Shown: piece by piece, positions 48,521 to 59,652 of the stretch | Position numbering within the stretch: position 1 is the stretch's first letter | Layout: each line of letters begins with the position of its first letter | Origin: Halichoerus grypus | Taxonomy: Eukaryota; Chordata; Mammalia; Carnivora; Phocidae | Direction: 5' to 3' | NCBI RefSeq assembly: GCF_964656455.1 | Contig: NC_135720.1 | Coordinates: 56,942,598 to 57,006,597, forward strand | DNA: 64,000 nt | Translations under genes and position numbers: made by a program | Notes under the pieces: model-generated | Databases searched by the model: none | What the model was told of the DNA's origin: nothing | What the model saw: the letters and a program-made list of their open reading frames with translations, nothing else

Positions 48521-48692
48521 TTTTTTTAAGATTTTATTTATTTATTTGACAGAGAGAGCGAGACAGCAAGAGAGGGAACACAAGCAGGGGGAGTGGGAGA
48601 GGGAGAAGCAGGCTTCCCGCCGAGCAAGGAGCCTGGGATCATGACCCGAGCGGAAGGCAGACACTTAAGGACTGAGCCACCCAGGTGCCCCT
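48521..48692 (-). mobile_element. CAN-SINE lacking its B-box region, minus orientation
   Basis: A reversed element directly behind the L1 tail. About 27 bases between 'gagcaaggagcc' and 'tgggatcatgacc' are missing compared with other copies here, which removes the tRNA-like B box. Flanks 'catcagatttt' and 'catcagaattttt' are an approximate duplication. Confidence 0.92.
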
Positions 48693-48702
48693 CCATCAGA
48701 AT

Positions 48703-49237
48703 TTTTAATATATTTTCTTATGTTTCTTTTTAGGATTATTTTCAAATTTATATTCTCTAACTTGACTGTGAAGTTCTTCTAAATGTCAGATTCTTCACAA
48801 AGACCTCCATAATATTATTGATGCTGTTTTACTCTATTTTTATCTACACATCTTTTAGAGCTCAGAGTTCATTGGGACTATATTTCTCACAGAAGAGTTT
48901 TTGTGAATTTTTTTGTTTCTTTTGAAGCAAACTCTCTTTTGTCTATGTCTAGTATCTCTTTATTCTGCTAACTGCACCTCCATTTTCTTTTGTTGGACTG
49001 CCCTTTCCCCATTATACACATTTTCATTATGAATCAAGCTACCTTGCAATCTCTATCCTCAGTTTATTCGTATTTGTTTAATGACTTTCTTTTTTGCTTA
49101 TGTTAACCAGCTTTCCTTTCATTTAAAGAACCTTAATATAGAGCTCCCCTTGCTTTCACCAACTGCTATTAAAATACTCATATCAAATCTTAAACTAGAA
49201 GTTGGGCTGTCATTTTCCTATATGTGAAAGCATCACC
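48703..49237. other. Unclassified T-rich sequence
   Basis: No gene or repeat recognised. Confidence 0.4.
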
Positions 49238-49252
49238 TAAATCCAGTGCTTT

Positions 49253-49452
49253 TTTTTTTTTTTTAAAGATTTTATTTATTTATTTGATAGAGAAAGAGAG
49301 CACAAGTGGGGGGTGAGGAGGGGCAGAGGGAAGAGGGACAAGCAGACTCCCCACTGAGCAAGGAGCCCGATGTCGGGCTCGATCCCAGGACCCTGAGATC
49401 ATGACCTGAGCCAAAGGTAGCCGGTTAACCGACTGAGCCACCCAGGCGCCCC
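49253..49452 (-). mobile_element. CAN-SINE, minus orientation
   Basis: A full-length reversed copy. The perfect 15-bp target-site duplication taaatccagtgcttt is at 49238-49252 and 49453-49467. Confidence 0.96.
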
Positions 49453-49767
49453 TAAATCCAGTGCTTTAAGATACCTCTATTAATGTGAGTTACTGATTGG
49501 AATGGGAGCCTCCAAGTCTTTTTTTTCTGAAAATGACCACTAGAATCCATCAGATTAACAAATGTAGTTGTGCTAACTGCCTTACATTATCAGTTCAGAA
49601 AATGTAAGTCTGTGGGTCCAATCATTTTCTCATGGGGCTTGCAGATTGGGGCCATTTCAGCAGAACTAGCATTAGTAATCTCACTCCATACCTTAAAGCC
49701 CTTTCCTTCTAATCCTCATAGTCCTAGGTGGTAGCAAAGAGGGAAAAGGAGAAACATCACTGAGCAT

Positions 49768-49959
49768 GAAGCAGTGGAGACACATTCATCTCCTCAAGCC
49801 TACAACCCACTTTTCACAAAAGTTTCTACCAAAGTTAGGGACTGGTGAATGCCTTGTCTAAAAGCAGGATAATCCGTGACTCTGGAGAGCCCTGCTTTGT
49901 TTTGTAAAAAGGACAGAGAAATAGTGTAGTTGGTGAGGGAGCACCAGGGGAACCGGTAG
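49768..49959 (+). repeat. Copy B of the near-identical direct duplication
   Basis: A 192-bp partner of 47975-48170. It shares tgaagcag at its left edge and accggtag at its right edge with copy A, and the flanks diverge completely outside these. Two SINEs (48521 and 49253) and one L1 end (48309) lie between the copies. Confidence 0.95.
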
Positions 49960-52900
49960 AAAACTTAAGTCCCTGCCTCCACTCAGTTTTGTAATTTATA
50001 GGTTTTTCCTAAGAATCAAATGGACAAGTAAGACTTAAATTATCCTGCATATACTCACAGAGAGGGTAATGTGCTGGGTAAATGAAATCCCAGAAACACT
50101 GTGCAAAATGCAAACCAAGACCCGAAAGAAAAAAAAGAGAAAAGGCCTCAATAAATGTTCTCATATATGCAGGCTAAGCCGTGCAAAAAACTAACAACAG
50201 TAAATTTATGAGAGAGATTTGTGTATTTGTGTGGCTGCCTCAGAGCTAGAGTTAGTATTGTTTAGATTCATTCCTCATGTTAGAAGGAATTAATGGAGGA
50301 GACTAGATTACATTTGATTTTGAGGTATTTGTGAACAGAAAATCCATTCACATCTATTTTTAGTATATTAATTTAAAATAGTCACTCAATCAAGCCACTG
50401 GAGAAAAAAAAAAATGGCAGTTCTCAGAGAAACAGTTTTAACATCCTGACCTGAAACTGAACCATGAATAGCTAATCTTTAAATCAAATATGCTAATACT
50501 TACCTATTTTCATCTCCTTTATCTGGTATAACATGTGCATTGTATTATGATACAGACCTCAAACTCAAATTTTAGAGAAAAAATAAATATTACTACTTTT
50601 CTTTCTGAGGGAGCAGTTTATATCCAGCTAGAAGTTTGTTGTCCCAGATAACAATACCTGTCAAACGTTGAAAATATATGCCCCCACATACTACCTCCAG
50701 CTTTAAATGAGAATTGTTCTCATTGCTATATGGATGCACAACTACATAGCTCTATCCTAGAAAACTTTCCCTAGGCTTCTCTATTTTTGAGACAATGGAG
50801 TAAACATTTAATGTTTATAGGGCAGAATTTATGAAGCTGTCAGTGAACTGACACATGGCAATAAAACGTATTGTGGCTGCAGTCTAGATAATCTGCAGCT
50901 GAATGAATTACACTAATTCTGGTGCTTGCATATTCATGCTATGGAAATAGTTCTTGTAACAGATTTCTTCATTGTCTGCAGGTGCCACAGCGTGGTAAGA
51001 AGTAAAGTTAATTGCACTCTAGGACGTGTGGGAATTCACACGTCCATAGAGTTGGCTTGTTTTCTGAAAGAGTATTCATGATTTGTGTAAGGAAGCCAAA
51101 ACACCCATAATTAAATTATCACAATTGCAAACACTTAACTTTTGAAAAGACATTAGAAATAGAAATAGGAATTTTTTACTATCATGTTAATATCAGAATT
51201 TTATCTTCTTCTAATGTTCCAAATAACACACACACTTAGGTTTCAAGTTTAATGCCACTGATGGAATGAAAACATCGGGTGTATCACTCCAGCCGAGCTG
51301 CATACATAGCTGCTTACCTCCTAGCTAAATGAGATTACCTTGTTCTGTAACTTAATCAGAAGAGGTGTTTTTCCTTATTAGGCATATAAAAAGCAAAGTG
51401 TTTTATTTACTTCAGCAGAAGGTAAGTTAGAGGATCTATGGAAATAGGGAAGTTAATCATAAAAAAATGCACACACTATTTTCTTACTGTGACCCAGTAT
51501 ACCCAGCTACATTGCAGGATTCAGTTGAAAAAAATGTGCCAATTCTCTGGATTTTGCATTAATTAATGACTAGGGAACTGCCAATGTTTTTGTTCCTTTT
51601 GAATATTTAAAAAAAATTCAGAATGATTTCATGTATTCATCCAAGCCCCCTTTATTTCTTTGTTACAGCTCTTCTTTGCCGTACAGCGATTTTCTTAGGA
51701 AGATTCTGACTTTTGCTTTTCTGTTGAATAACAGCAAATATTTTGAGAACTCTATTTATTGGTAGATCAACATATTGGATATAGAGAAATAAATACATTT
51801 TTTTGTAATATTATTAATAGAATACATGTAATAAAATGTATAAAATTGTGTATAGTCATTTACAAATAGAAAAATCAGCATCATATGCCATCTTGGAAAA
51901 TTAAATCATGTTTTCAGGAAAAAGGTGGCAGTAGGGTTGAATTTTGAAGGGGAAAAAGGCATTAACTTCTACATAAACAAATAAAATGTATTTATTACAG
52001 TGATAGCATCATTCAAATGATGGAGATTTAAGGTGGTAAGTTATGGGAAAGTATAGGTACTGGTGAAAGATGTATCTAGGGTTAAAGCAGGGAATAATAT
52101 GGGAGAGGTAACAGAATAAATAGTAGGCCTTAAGTCTCATGCTAATGCATTTGGAAAGGATGCAAACAGTGACTTTGAGGGATTTCTAAAAGAGAAATCT
52201 GTAAATCTCTTTAATCTACAAATCTCTCAACAACTATGTGGAGATTGAATAAGGTAAAGAAGAGTGAGGAGCACCAGTATTGGAGCCAGATTGATGTATA
52301 AAGAGAAAAGATTTAACATCCTAAATGTTTAGATTGCAACATCAAAGTGAAAATTTGTAGAGCTACTGTTTTAGTTTCTGGTGACAACGTATTTTGTATG
52401 TTGTGATGCAATATATGAATTAATATCATTAATAATTACTGATGTAACATTTTAATATAATTAATAGGCTTATAAAAGTTTTCTTTTTTCCTGAGTATAC
52501 TCTCGTGTGAAGTAGATATCCAGTGTGCCTAAATTTTTATTTAACCTCCTGAGGTATAACAAAGTTTTGTACTGTCTTTCAAAAGAATTTAAATGTGTAG
52601 ATTATATGAATAAGGAAATATTGCTTGTAAAAACACTTGACCATGAAGTAGAACTTCCTAGGACAGCCATAAATTTCAGTTTTCAGTTTGAAATTTCAAT
52701 TTTAAATAAAAAAAAATTCAAGTGAAGAAAGTAATACAAATACATTGTAGAACACTTGGAAAATAAATATGATTTTACGATAATTAAAATTGCCTTCACT
52801 GATGTCTTACTCTTCTGAGGGCTCACATTTTGTTGGGTCCTGGATTCTGGGAGGAGACCTCTTCAGATACCTATGACACTATCTTTATGTTTAATATACT

Positions 52901-53756
52901 GTTTACTATGCAATGTTGTATACTTAAAAATAAGGTGATATAGGAGCACAAAACTATAATTAAGAATATAAATATAAATACACATATTAAAATATAAACA
53001 TAATATATGTAATGTATTATAATACAAATACACTTGTTCATACTAACAAATATATACTTAAATATATTTATACATTTTCAAAATGAAAATCAACCTTGAA
53101 TATACTTTGTGTGACACAGAACTCACAGTAACAAAGAAGTTCTTGATTTTATTTTAAATATAAGTTGCAAACATTTTCTGTCGGATGGAATGTCAACCTC
53201 TGAGTGTTACTGGAGAAGACCCTTATAAACTAATGTTATAGGGAGATTCTATCTATATGATTCCTACAGTAGTTAATATATAAACAAGACATACAAAAAT
53301 ATTTTGCCAGGTTTCTTCCTCTCATAGATTAGCTGGTTTACTGCAGTATCACGTAATATTGACTCTTCAAAATAAACTCAAAGCAAAATATATATCATAT
53401 ATTTATAATAACATGTCACTAAAAATACATATCTAGAACTAATTTTAAATATTTCATTGAAGATTAGTTTTTCCAAAATTTCATTTCTTCATTCTAGGGG
53501 CAGTTTATTTTATTGCTAAACCTTCTTCATTGAGTTATAAACCTCCAAGAATCTTTGAGGCAATAAACTAAATATAATTAAATTTTTTGGAACAACATTC
53601 CTTGAAATACCTGTATTTAAGCATCAGTTGCTCTAAAGTTCTAAACAGGCAGATCAACAAACCAAAAGATACTCAGATAAATCATTAAGCTGTATTAGGA
53701 AGTGTAAAAGCTTATTTCATTTTATATTTATACAGTATTTGAACCATTTATTTTTT
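49960..53756. other. Repeat-poor sequence, 3.8 kb
   Basis: The longest stretch in the window where I recognise no transposable element or gene. It includes the hairpin at 51017-51051. 50000-51460 is less AT-biased than its surroundings. 52900-53100 is a degenerate ATAT-rich patch. Confidence 0.5.
51017..51051. repeat. Short strong hairpin
   Basis: Arms ggacgtgtg (51022-51030) and cacacgtcc (51037-51045) are perfectly complementary around the 6-base loop ggaatt. Allowing one bulged base, the pairing extends outward by five more pairs (ctcta with atagag). Each arm holds an ACGTG/CACGT core. Confidence 0.9.
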
Positions 53757-53880
53757 TATTCTACATATATTTATTAAGCATCACCATTATATGCCAGGAA
53801 CTGATCTAGACATTTGGGACATATCAGTGAAAAAATGGACAGAAAGCCTACCTTTTTTGAGAGTTTGATCTCAAATTTGT
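53757..53880 (-). mobile_element. L2 3' end fragment, minus orientation
   Basis: 'atatatttattaagcatcac', 'atatgccaggaactgatcta' and 'gggacatatcagtgaaaaaa' match the reversed L2 3' end. Confidence 0.65.
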
Positions 53881-55480
53881 ATGAATCTCTTATACTTATT
53901 TAAGAGACTTGTGTGTAAATACTTACTATAATTTAAAGAGCACCTTAGATATTTATTGTTCATTTGGCACTTATAATACCTTATTTGTTTAAAGCCCCAT
54001 GGTTTCTAAAAGGGCCATAATGCCATTACAACACCAATTTTACTTCTAACTACAAAGCCATATATCTCCTTTGGACATTTTCTAATTTAATACAGGCATT
54101 TTAATTTTATCACATTATTTTCATAATTAACTTTTATTAAATTCAGTTTCATCATGTTACCTAAGGTTGTTTAATTAAAATATTTGTTTGACTCATTAAA
54201 ACAAATTAGAGATAGGCAATTAAAACGTTCATTTTATTCTGCCACAAATATACCATAATTAGTGGCTCAGTTATGGGTTGATCTACCTGTTGTTAGGGCC
54301 AGTACTATAGAGAAATTTGTTATTTTTGTATTAGTTCCAACTAAATATAGAATATTTGTTTACTTTTTATACCTTCTTATTTGAAAATATGTATCTTATC
54401 TCCAAGATGAAGGCTACTTGGATTTACCATTTCATGCTCAATAATCCTATGTTGGTTTTAAGTTTTTTAATCAAAGGCTAAAAATCTACCTCAAACTGGA
54501 TTATTAAGTAACTATTTTCAATAATTTTAGAAATTTTAATTGTATCCAAATTACCTCATCTTTGCCATTTTCTGCCTAGTTTCTTTCAAAAGTTAATTCA
54601 TCACACCAGAGTTTTAAATTGTATGTGCAAATACATGAGTGCAAAAAAAAAAAAAAAAAGTGTGTGATATGGGTTTAATGTTAATTTCTTAATGAAGAAT
54701 ATTTTTCTATCAGGTGATAAAAGTATTGTGAATTCAGAAGATTCCCAATATTTTCATCTACTTTGCCAACTCAAATGGTGAGTTGTATATCCCCATATTC
54801 CTTGGGAGATTCAAGATACTTTTTCTTCAAAATATTCTTCTTATTTGGCTTCTGGGACACTACATACTCCTGAATTTACTTTTTTGCAGTGGTTGTTAAT
54901 GGCATGCCTGGACAGGAAATCCAATAGCTTGGTGTGAAAACAATAACAGAAATATAGAAATGTGTAAGTGTGTGCTTCTGAGTAACTCCCTTTCTTGTTA
55001 TGAGTTACATCCTTGTGCACCACTGTGACTCGCCCCTCGCCTAATGCTATAAAATCCAGAGCTCCTGGTTCCTTGTTTCCTCCAACCTGAGAAGTTCCTC
55101 ATTCCCTGTAGACTGTGCCCTGTTGTTTGTATACACATGTCATCATGAGGAATTGGGGCATCACTGGTGAGATTCTGCATCCACTGATTTACATTTTTGT
55201 TTTGTATTTCCTCTGTACTCAGTGTTTGTTGGTTTGAGAGTAAACTGAAGTGAAAGCAACAGTAGAGTAAAATAAACAAACAAAACACCCTCAAGTCTGA
55301 GTCATCATTCTCCCCATAAGTTATGCTGGGTTGGCTCTTTTTGCTTTTGCATATTTTACAGCTTTTTCTCAGGCTACTTTGTTAGAACCCTTTCATGTTC
55401 TCCAGCTCTCAATATTGGAGTTAGGGAAAGGCATCTAAATAATTCCCAAATGATATCATCCAACCTAATGACTTTAAATA
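53881..55480. other. Unclassified sequence
   Basis: No gene recognised. A poly(A) tract is at about 54643-54659. 55010-55170 has higher GC and a TATA-like 'gctataaaatccagagctcc' near 55049, which could be an LTR relic or chance. Minus open frames at 54841-55294 show no domain. Confidence 0.35.
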
Positions 55481-56436
55481 TAATCTATACACTTGTTACT
55501 CCCAAATTTTAAGTCTAACCCCAACCTAGACCTTGAAATCTAGTGTAATATATCCAGTACCATCTTAACATCTCCACTTGGATATTTATTAGATGACTCA
55601 AACTGAATATATGTAAAACTCAATTTTTATTCCTTTCTTACTTCAGTGCTGCTTCTCCTTCAATGTTCAAACTCGGTAAACAACAATACCATTGACCCAA
55701 TTGTTCAGGGCAGGTTCCTTAGGCTCACTTCATATTTATGTTTTTATTCTCACACCCTAAACCTAATACATCAGCGAATTGTTCTACCCAGTTAATATAC
55801 ACGTCTCAAATCTAACCATTATCACCAACATCATAACCACTCCTATACAAGCCACCATCGTCTGCATTCTGGTCAACTCTAATGTTTTCCTAAATGATCC
55901 CATTCTTTACACTCTTGGACCCCTACGGTTAATGTTCCATACAGTAGCCAAGATGACTCTTTAAAAAATATGAATATCTGATTATGTTTGCATGTACAAA
56001 AAAATCCAATCATTTTCATTACACTTAAAGTTAATCCAAATTGACTATTTTGACATACACAAGCTGCCCATATGCTGAACGCTGGTTAATTTCTTCCTGG
56101 CTCACTGCCTTCTCATCACACTGAACTCTTTCCTGATCCTATAACTCAGACCAAACACTGTTCCATCACAGGACTTTTGTACTCATTACTTCATCTTCCT
56201 AGAACACACTTACTCTAAATAGCTAGATGTCTAACTCATTCTACTCAACAATTCTTTATTTCAAAGACATTTCTTCAGTAAAACACTTCTTAATTATACT
56301 GTCTCAAATGGCAAATTCTTATCAGTATCTATCCCTGTACCCTGCTTCATTTTTCTTCATGGTACAACTAACTAACTAAAATTATATATTAATCTTTCAC
56401 TGTTAGTGCTGACACAAATGAAGACTATGCACAGTA
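55481..56436 (+). mobile_element. L2 LINE 3' part, plus orientation
   Basis: 'acatctccacttggatattt', 'agatgactcaaactgaatat', 'atacaagccaccatcgtctg', 'tagccaagatgactctttaa', 'ttcttcctggctcactgcct' and 'gtaccctgcttcatttttct' follow L2 3' order. This is the sense-strand counterpart of the segment at 36953-37930. The open frame at 55779-55964 is a relic of the L2 reverse-transcriptase reading frame, without the catalytic part. Confidence 0.85.
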
Positions 56437-56441
56437 GATAT

Positions 56442-56495
56442 CCAATAAAAATTATTTAATGCATAGATAACCAATAAAAATTATTTAATGCATTA
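56442..56495. repeat. 29-bp tandem duplication at the L2 tail
   Basis: 'ccaataaaaattatttaatg' followed by cat occurs at 56442 and again at 56471. It matches the place where L2 ends in 'caataaatatttgttgaatg'. Confidence 0.85.
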
Positions 56496-56599
56496 TTATA
56501 CTATTTTTATAATTACAGAATAAATTATAGCAATATTAAAGATTACTGTTTTTCTAATATTTGCAATGACCTACTGGCTTTTCTAACCTCTGTAATGTG

Positions 56600-57883
56600 T
56601 CATAACAAATTACTTAAAGGTAATATAAAAAGAAAACTATGTCATTAATATCTTTAATTCTAGAAAACATTCTTTTTTTAAAGATTTTATTTATTTATTT
56701 GAGAGAGGGAGAGAGAGAGCCAGCACAAGGGGGTGGTGGGGCAGAGGGAGAGGGAGAAACAGACTCCTTGTGGAGCAGGGATCCTGACACAGGGCTGGAT
56801 CCCAGGACCCTGGAATCATGACCATGACCTGACCTGAAGGCAGACGCTTAACTGACTGAGCCATCCAGTGGCTCCTAGAAAACATTTTACAACCTGATTA
56901 AAATGGGCAAAATATCTAAATAGACACCTCACCAAAGAAGATATACAGATGAGAAATAAACATTTGAAAAGATTTCAAACTCTTATGTCATTAGGGAAAT
57001 GCAAATTAAAAACAATGGGATACTATTGCACGCTTATTAGAAGGGCAAAAATCCACAACACTGACAACACCAAAATCTGGCGAGGATGTGGAGCAACAGG
57101 AACCTCATTCATTGCTGATGGGAATGCAAAATGGTAAAGTCTCTAGAAAACCATTTGGCAGTTTCTTATAAAACTAAACATATTTTCACCTTATGATCCA
57201 GCAATCATATTTATTGGTCTTTACCCAAATGAGTTGATGTTTGTGTTTACATAAAAACCTGCATGCAGATGTTTATAGCAACTTTGTTCCTAATTTCCAA
57301 AAGTTAGAAACAATAAAAATGTCCTTCAGTAGGTGAATGGATAAATAAACTGTTGTACATCTACACAGTGAAAGATTATTCAGTGCTAAAAAGAAATGAG
57401 CTATCAAGCTGTGAAAAGAAATAGGACATGAAGTGCATATTACTAAGTGCAGGATGGCAATCTAAGGCTAGGATTCCAACTACATGGCATTCTGAGAATG
57501 GCAAAACTATAAAGACAGAAAAAGATCAATGTTTGCCAGGAGCTGGGGGAAGGAGATATAAATAGGCAAAGCACAGAGGTTTTTAGGGCAGTGAAACTAT
57601 TCTGTATGATACTATAATAGTGGATACAGATACATTTGTCAAAAATCAAAGAATGTACAACAGAAAGAGTGAACCCTGAGTAAACTATGGACTTTGGGTG
57701 ATAAGGATGTATTAATTTACGTTCTTTGATCATAACAAATGTACCACTCTGGAAGGGATGTTGATAATGGAGAGGTACATGTGTGAGTGAAGAAGGTATA
57801 TGAGGACTCTCTCCACTTTCTACTCAATTTTGCTGTGAACCTGAAACTGCTCTACAAAAATAAAGTCTATTTAAAAAAATAAT
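56600..57883 (+). mobile_element. Old L1 3' end (L1M group), plus orientation
   Basis: 'gaaataaacatttgaaaaga', 'gggatactattgcacgctta', 'tctggcgaggatgtggagca', 'tggcagtttcttataaaact', 'ggtgaatggataaataaact', 'gtttgccaggagctggggga' and a tail 'ctacaaaaataaagtctatt'. The left limit is uncertain. A SINE sits at 56672-56874. Confidence 0.8.
56672..56874 (-). mobile_element. CAN-SINE, minus orientation
   Basis: A reversed element with a perfect 12-bp target-site duplication, ctagaaaacatt, at 56660-56671 and 56875-56886. The short 'gaccatgacc' repeat near 56817-56829 is a small internal duplication. Confidence 0.95.
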
Positions 57884-57887
57884 TTGA

Positions 57888-58079
57888 GGGGCACCTGGGT
57901 GGGCCAGTCAGTTAAGCATCTGCCTTCAGCTCAGGTCATGATCCCAGGGTCCTGGGATGGAGCCCCGCATCTAGAGTCCTGTATCAGCGGGGAGTCTGCT
58001 TCTCCCTCTGCTTCTGCCCCTCCCCACTGCTCCTGCTCTCTCTCTCTCAAATAAATAAATAAAATCTTAAAAAAAAAAA
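57888..58079 (+). mobile_element. CAN-SINE, plus orientation, first of a tandem pair
   Basis: Head 'ggggcacctgggtgggccag', standard body and AAATAAAT-poly(A) tail. It lies directly behind the L1 3' end. The flanks aatttgag and aatctgag are weakly alike. Confidence 0.94.
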
Positions 58080-58084
58080 TCTGA

Positions 58085-58287
58085 GGGCGCCTGGGTGGCT
58101 CAGTTGGTTAAGCGACTGCCTTCGGCTCAGGTCATGATCCTGGAGTCCCTGGATCGAGTCCCACATTGGGCTCCCTGCTCGGCAGGGAGCCTGCTTCTCC
58201 CTCTGACCCTCCCCCCTCTCATGTGCTCTCTCTCTCTCTCATTCTCTCTGTCTCAAATAAATAAATAAAATCTTAAAAAAAAAAAAA
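58085..58287 (+). mobile_element. CAN-SINE, arctoid-type subfamily, second of a tandem pair
   Basis: Head 'gggcgcctgggtggctcagt' with 'aagcgactgccttcggctca' and 'gatcctggagtccctggatc'. Its body reads 'ctctgaccctcccccctctc' and its tail is long. It inserted into the A-rich tail of the preceding SINE, with aaaaatctga on both sides. Confidence 0.95.
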
Positions 58288-59605
58288 TCTGAAATTGGAG
58301 ATGTAGCAAAATTCCTTAGTAACTGTAATGCTGTATAAATTATGCATTTTTAAACAAATTATTTAAGCAAATATTATTTACTTATACCTTTCCCATCTGT
58401 CTTATAATAATTAAATTAATAACTGGAACTGGTTTTTCCACATGTTGTAAGGTCTTGGCTGAATCTCTCCTGAGATCTAGAAGTCTCAATACTAGAAATT
58501 TTTAGAATTTTTTGGAAAGAAGTAAATGTTGTGCAGAAACACATGGGAGCAAGAATGTGAGAGAAACGGAAATTGAAAGAATACTATGAAATGTGATCCC
58601 TGTACTGGCCCCTTAGTTAAGAAACAAGATCCACAAAGAGAATTCTAAAGAAATAACTATGTTTTATTCAGAAAATCTGTCAGGAATATATGATGTCTTG
58701 TGGACTAGATGACAATGTGTGATATATATTTGAGAGATTTTCTTCCAGATTTTAGAATATAGCATAGAGCAGTTAAGTGGAAACTAAATGGAAATGAATG
58801 GTGTTTGGCACATCTAAGATTTTGCATCTGTGATAATGCTCAGAAAAACATCTTTTTCAGCTCTTTTCTCTAAGAGTACCAGAGAAGCAGTAACCAAACA
58901 CTGAAGAGTTCATGAAGCTGGAGAGAAACTGTATGTCTTCAATAAAACTTTGTGCCAGGAATATGCCCAGGGCAATACAGCAGAGGAAGATGGGACTAGA
59001 CTTATTTGTAAATACAAGTAAAACTCCTGAGAGAATTTCAGAAATATTGTTCAAGGTCATTGAAGGAAGATGGAAGTCTTGTATAAGCATGTGGAAGCAA
59101 TGAACTAAAAATGTTATATTTGGGTATATCCTACAACTTTTTTGCTACTTGAGTATGTTCAACATGTCAGACTAGTCTAAATAACTAATCTTATATTTGA
59201 CTCAAAGGTTTTTCATCCTCCAGTTCTGTTCAATGAACTTAAAGTGGGAAATGAAGTATGGCCTGCTCTTTCCTCCACATATGTTTCTTTTTACTGACTA
59301 GTCACACTTTCAGTCCTCTATGTTGATCACAACTTTTCTGGCTAATAACTGACTGGTTGCTAATGCAGCCAATTCATTCTGTTCTGCTGGAGTACTTTCT
59401 TGGTTTCAGCACAGAAAGTCCTGCAGTGTAGAAATGCTCTCATTCTTGGGTAAACTGAGAGAATTAGTCACCCTCTACTGCTAATCTCTGGAGCTGAGGC
59501 ATTGGTGAGAGTATTCCCCATAAATAATTTCCCTTGGGTTAGTCTGTCATATGATCAGCCTTCTTGCTTATTCACTTGACCCATAGGAAGCACACATTTT
59601 TGCCT
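58288..59605. other. Unclassified sequence
   Basis: No gene or repeat recognised. The open frames at 58857-59103 lie on opposite strands over the same bases and have no domain content. Confidence 0.4.
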
Positions 59606-59607
59606 TG

Positions 59608-59611
59608 CCAA

Positions 59612-59650
<39 letters not shown>

Positions 59651-59652
59651 AT
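59608..59652. repeat. (AATA)n microsatellite
   Basis: About 11 uninterrupted 4-bp units. No SINE body precedes it, so it is not simply a CAN-SINE tail. Confidence 0.96.

Noticed and set aside
55010..55170. Possible promoter with a TATA-like box and a short GC-richer patch
   Set aside because: A single TATA-like motif without CpG enrichment, a recognised LTR or a downstream gene is not enough.
57888..58287. Regularly spaced similar units that could be taken for an array
   Set aside because: They are two SINE copies of different subfamilies, not a CRISPR or satellite array.
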